Source: Bryobacterales bacterium
Lineage (GTDB): Bacteria > Acidobacteriota > Terriglobia > Bryobacterales > UBA6623
Reading direction: 5' to 3'
DNA: 53,396 bases
NCBI GenBank assembly: GCA_026713545.1
Contig: JAPOOG010000096.1
Coordinates: forward strand, 1 to 53,396
Under the pieces are notes generated by a model that saw only the letters and a program-made list of their open reading frames with translations, was not told the DNA's origin and made no database searches. Both the position numbers and the translations under genes were made by a program. Of the stretch, positions 50,305-53,396 are shown in pieces. How positions within the stretch are numbered: the first letter of the stretch is position 1; each line of letters opens with the position of its first letter.

Positions 50305-52414
50305 AGCTTTGCTCGCGCGATGGGGAACAGCGCCGGTCCTCGGCGCGATCCTCATCTGCGCGGCTCAGGCCGAGCATCTCGGAGAGTTGGCAACCCTCAA
50401 TGGAGCGGCCGGCCACGAAGAGCAGGTCCGCCGGTACATCGAGAGGCAACTCGGCCGGGGCGCGGAAGTCGACAACACCGGCTCGATCACGAAAACATTC
50501 GGCCGGGGCCTGCCGAGGACGCTGATCGCCGCAGGCCTCGACGAGCCGGGCTTTGTCATTTCCGCCATCGCCGATGACGGCTATCTGCGCCTCAAGCGGC
50601 TTGCCGAACCGGCGCCTCACTACCAGTTCGAGAGTCTTTTCCAGGCGCAGCATGTCACCGTACGGACAAGAGCAGGAAAAAAGCTCATGGGCGTGGTGGC
50701 CGCGCCGTCCGTGCACCTCGACGACGAACGCGGTCCGTCCTCCTCTCGGACCGACAAGGATCTCTACATTGACATCGGCGCCTCGACTGCCGCCGAAGCT
50801 CGATCCGCCGGCGTGGACGTGCTCGATCCGGTCACCCTCGACAAAAAGCTGATCCGTTTCCCCGGCGACCGCCGGATCAGCGCCCCCTGGATAGCCAGCC
50901 GGGCCGGAGCAGCCTCCCTGCTTCGCCTGGCCGAGCGGCTGAGCGACGATCCGCCCGAGGGGACCGTTACGCTGGCGTTCGTCACGCAGCAGTTCTACTA
51001 CAACACCGGGCTGCTTCGCGTGCTGCAGCGCAGCGCCGCCGACCGCGTGATCTGGCTTGCGCCGGGGGGCAAATCGCGCTCGCAAATCGCGCCGGCGTCC
51101 GGCTGGTCTTCCGAGCTCCAGGACGAACTCTGGCGTCTCGCCTCTGACCACGACCTTGACTTCCAACAAGCAAGTTCGTTCTCCAAGACCTTTGGCCCCT
51201 TCCGCACGGAGGAACCTTGGCCGGACGCCGAACAAGCAGCCGTAGTATCCGTGGGCGTCGAACATGCCGGCACGCCCATCGAAACGATTCATTTGTCTGA
51301 AGTGAAAAAGACGGCTCGCTTACTTGCAGCGTCCGTGGGCATCACCTGGGCCGAAAAGGAATACGAGCGCATCCGCCGGGGAAAAACTCAGGTGAACCGG
51401 CCGGCCGGAGTCGATTCCCTTTCTTCACTCATCCGACAACTGGCCAGCCTGTCCGGCGTCAGCGGTGAGGAATCGGCGGTTCGTGATTGGATTCGACAGA
51501 GCCTTCCTGACTGGGCAAAGCAGCAGTCCCGGACCGACGATCACGGCAACCTGATCGTTCCTCTGGGCAAGGATGGACCGCCCGCCGCCATCTTCATCGC
51601 TCATATGGATGAAATCGGATTCAGGGTCAAGGGCATTGGACCTGATGGAGTGCTGTCCGTCGAATCCCTGGGAGGGCTCAATGCCTCGCTGTTCGAATGG
51701 CGACCGGTGATCGTTCACACCTCGCAGGGACCGCTGGATGCCTGCATGACGATGCGCGGAGCAGTGGATGCCGGCATCCGTTCGGCGGACGAAGCCGAGT
51801 CTCTCGGCATCACTGCCGGTGACACCGTCACTGTTCCCAGACGCTGGAGCCGACTTCTGGGGCAGCGCTTCGCAGCAAGCGCCTTGGACGATCGGGTGGG
51901 GTGCGGCATCCTTTTGCGGACACTGCAATCGCTATCAGCCGCCGAAGTCCGCAAGCTCGGCAAAGCGCGACCCACCTGGATCGTCTTCAGCGGCAAGGAG
52001 GAAATCGGACTCGTCGGCGCCGAAGCCCTCGCCAAAGAGAACCCGCCGCGACGGGTCTACCCCGTGGACAGCTTCGTCACGTCCGATTCGCCGATGGAGA
52101 ACCAGGCGATGGCTCACGCACCGCTCGGCAGGGGCTTCGTTATCAGGGCGCTCGATACGAGCGGTATCTCAAATCGGGCGGAGGTCGAACGCGTCGCAAG
52201 CCTCGCCCGCTCACATGGCATCCCCATTCAATATGGAGTCACTTCCGGCGGCAACGACGGGTCTCGTTTCATACCGTACGGAGCGGTCAACATTCCCCTG
52301 AGTTGGCCGCTACGCTACTCCCACACCGGCGGCGAAGTATCGGACCTGCAGGATATCGAAGCTTTGGGGAAGATCGTCGATCTTCTGCTCAGAGAAGAGC
52401 TGTTCACACGCTGA
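50276..52414 (+). CDS. Tandem M42-type peptidase with degenerate N-terminal half
   Basis: 712 residues from TTG 50276 (TTG 50309 is also possible and gives the signal MLARWGTAPVLGAILICAAQ). The C-terminal half is an intact M42 aminopeptidase: H443-M-D445 (AHMDE), D538-D539, E575-E576 (GKEE), D604 (TSDS) and H683 (YSHTGG). The N-terminal half (residues 35-360) has the same fold, but the ligands are lost: G87 replaces H443, A207-S208 replace the two Asp, and Q239-F240 replace the two Glu. So one half is a dead copy. It cuts amino acids from peptides in the periplasm; the dead half may act in assembly. It is linked to the exported RidA. Confidence 0.85.
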   Translation: MRSTSLHTNKALLARWGTAPVLGAILICAAQAEHLGELATLNGAAGHEEQVRRYIERQLGRGAEVDNTGSITKTFGRGLPRTLIAAGLDEPGFVISAIADDGYLRLKRLAEPAPHYQFESLFQAQHVTVRTRAGKKLMGVVAAPSVHLDDERGPSSSRTDKDLYIDIGASTAAEARSAGVDVLDPVTLDKKLIRFPGDRRISAPWIASRAGAASLLRLAERLSDDPPEGTVTLAFVTQQFYYNTGLLRVLQRSAADRVIWLAPGGKSRSQIAPASGWSSELQDELWRLASDHDLDFQQASSFSKTFGPFRTEEPWPDAEQAAVVSVGVEHAGTPIETIHLSEVKKTARLLAASVGITWAEKEYERIRRGKTQVNRPAGVDSLSSLIRQLASLSGVSGEESAVRDWIRQSLPDWAKQQSRTDDHGNLIVPLGKDGPPAAIFIAHMDEIGFRVKGIGPDGVLSVESLGGLNASLFEWRPVIVHTSQGPLDACMTMRGAVDAGIRSADEAESLGITAGDTVTVPRRWSRLLGQRFAASALDDRVGCGILLRTLQSLSAAEVRKLGKARPTWIVFSGKEEIGLVGAEALAKENPPRRVYPVDSFVTSDSPMENQAMAHAPLGRGFVIRALDTSGISNRAEVERVASLARSHGIPIQYGVTSGGNDGSRFIPYGAVNIPLSWPLRYSHTGGEVSDLQDIEALGKIVDLLLREELFTR

Positions 52415-52428
52415 CCATGCGCCGCGTC

Positions 52429-53076
52429 CTATCCGCGCCAGTGCTCCGGCCGTTGCAGCCCTTCGGGCAAGCCCGTCAAAGGGTCGCCTTGCGCCGACTC
52501 GATCTGCTCCTGCGTCAAGCCTTTGGCGTCTCGAAAATCGGCCCCTTCGACATGCGCACCGGTCAGCATCGCGCCTTCGAGGTTCGCTCCCACCAGACCG
52601 GCGCCCTCGAGATTTGCCATGCGCAAACAGGCGCCTCGCAACTCGGCGCGATTCAGCAAAGCCCGCTCGAGACACGCTCCTCCAAGGTCAGCGCCTTCCA
52701 ACGAGGCGTCTTCGAGATTCGCACCTTCGAGATCGGCCTCCCAAAGATCGGCGCCTTCCAAGTGAGCCTTGTCGAGCCGCGCCCTCTCCAAATGAGCCGA
52801 ACTGAGGTTAGCTTCCTCCAAATGGGCCTCGTGCAAGTCCGCATCATGTAAATGCGCCCGGCCCAGGTCTGCACTGTCTAATCGCGCTCCCTCCAGCTTG
52901 GCGGCATCGAGGTGACCATCGCACAGATCCGCCTGTTCAAGGTGCGCTCCGCCAAGGTCTACGGACCCCAACTCACAGTCGTGCAGGTCCGGTCGACTTT
53001 TGGGGTGTGAGTCACGCCACTGATTCCAGGCCGTGACACCTTGCTTCAGGATGCTGAGCTGCTTTCCATTGGCCAT
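52429..53076 (-). CDS. Pentapeptide-repeat protein
   Basis: 215 residues from ATG 53076 (a longer frame to 53136 adds a non-native start). After 45 residues (KQLSILKQGVTAWNQWRDSH) come about 28 five-residue repeats of the A(D/N/E)LxX type (LGGAHLEQADLCDGHLDAAK... and so on) to about residue 185, then a charged tail. Such chains fold as a right-handed quadrilateral beta helix. Members block DNA gyrase (Qnr) or act in the periplasm; nothing here tells which. No toxin or export gene is adjacent. Confidence 0.9.
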   Translation of the reverse strand: MANGKQLSILKQGVTAWNQWRDSHPKSRPDLHDCELGSVDLGGAHLEQADLCDGHLDAAKLEGARLDSADLGRAHLHDADLHEAHLEEANLSSAHLERARLDKAHLEGADLWEADLEGANLEDASLEGADLGGACLERALLNRAELRGACLRMANLEGAGLVGANLEGAMLTGAHVEGADFRDAKGLTQEQIESAQGDPLTGLPEGLQRPEHWRG

Positions 53077-53396
53077 TACGTAAGCCCCTTCAAGGAAGGT
53101 ATCTCCAACCGCCCCCGGCGATGCCGCAGGCGACATCGTTCTGTAACAAAGCCAATTTTATGGCAATACGATGCACAACGGATAGAACAATCACGATTCG
53201 TTCCATCAGCCGAACATTTTTGGGCCCGAGTGGAAACGCTTGCCGGTTGCATCGAACGGCGGTGGACCCCTGAAGTGAGACAAGCCGGTAAGCAGGTTTT
53301 CCCCATTTGCTGAAAAATGGTGGGCTGGGGAACGGCCCTCATAGTAAACTCTTCGTCGGCTGGCGAAGCGGAGGCGGGCTCTGCTGGAGAGCAACC
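53077..53396. other. Right-end intergenic DNA, no gene recognised
   Basis: 320 bases to the window end. Open frames on either strand have no recognisable content. No R1, R2 or P copy was seen. Confidence 0.5.

Noticed and set aside
53206..53394. Minus-strand frame at the window end
   Set aside because: No motif or start signal; it cannot be separated from chance.
1..53396. tRNA or rRNA genes
   Set aside because: No T-arm type GGTTCGAATC with matching stems and no rRNA landmark was found by reading; a covariance search could still find one.

Overview
The window is about 53 kb of high-GC bacterial DNA with short operons on both strands. No tRNA, rRNA, phage or CRISPR was found. The gene content fits an aerobic Acidobacteriota, probably of the Bryobacterales/Solibacteres kind. 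The signs are a DUF1592-type cytochrome plus DUF1552 pair, many Tat-exported proteins, a BlaI/M56 pair whose sensor carries a carboxypeptidase-regulatory domain and a TonB end, MlrC and enolase-superfamily enzymes, and short dispersed intergenic repeats. The taxon is inferred from gene content, not measured.

Region by region. (1) 1-4.4 kb is an accessory patch: the end of an IS5-family transposase, two Tat-exported enolase-superfamily paralogues, a decayed copy of a TPR gene tail, a HARE-like winged-helix protein and a frameshifted dinD. (2) 4.4-9.5 kb is a two-gene secreted module, DUF1592/LamG cytochrome plus DUF1552, followed by a small RelE-type toxin-antitoxin pair. (3) 10-17.4 kb holds a membrane-TPR protein, a third enolase-superfamily enzyme, a secreted GDPD, a sulfatase-modifying-factor-like protein without the catalytic cysteines, and a two-gene operon of an unknown protein and MlrC. 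(4) 17.4-25.4 kb has a MauE-thioredoxin fusion, a Rho_N-like protein, a zinc-ribbon membrane protein, an exported cupin, a HhH-GPD DNA glycosylase, ilvD and a lactate permease. (5) 25.5-37.5 kb has a TonB receptor coupled to a DUF58 protein, an MFS carrier with an N-terminal duplicated helix, a TlpA-like thioredoxin, a PIN remnant, a PD-(D/E)XK nuclease-like protein, and a ComA-like synthase next to a TAXI TRAP transporter. (6) 37.7-46.4 kb has a glutaryl-CoA-dehydrogenase-like enzyme, a ceramidase-like protein with an alpha/beta hydrolase, BlaI-BlaR1, and MerR-SurE. (7) 46.4-53.4 kb has a relaxase scrap, small membrane ORFs, an S9 peptidase, an exported RidA, a tandem M42 peptidase and a pentapeptide-repeat protein.

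The most unusual structure lies between and at the edges of the genes. Three dispersed repeat families were read by eye. R1 is AAAGGCCGTGATTCGTG with 7-bp TCGTG-ending units. R2 is about 92 bp, bounded by CTAG; three copies contain the stop codon of the gene before them, and one contains the TTG start of an antisense gene. The third is a family of near-perfect palindromes around CTCACCACGTGGTGAG. Other points worth a look are a tandem M42 peptidase with one dead half, a 60-bp tandem duplication that adds a transmembrane helix to an MFS carrier, and a BlaI promoter whose operator covers the -10 box four to ten bases from the start codon. No complete, clearly new defence or biosynthetic system is visible.
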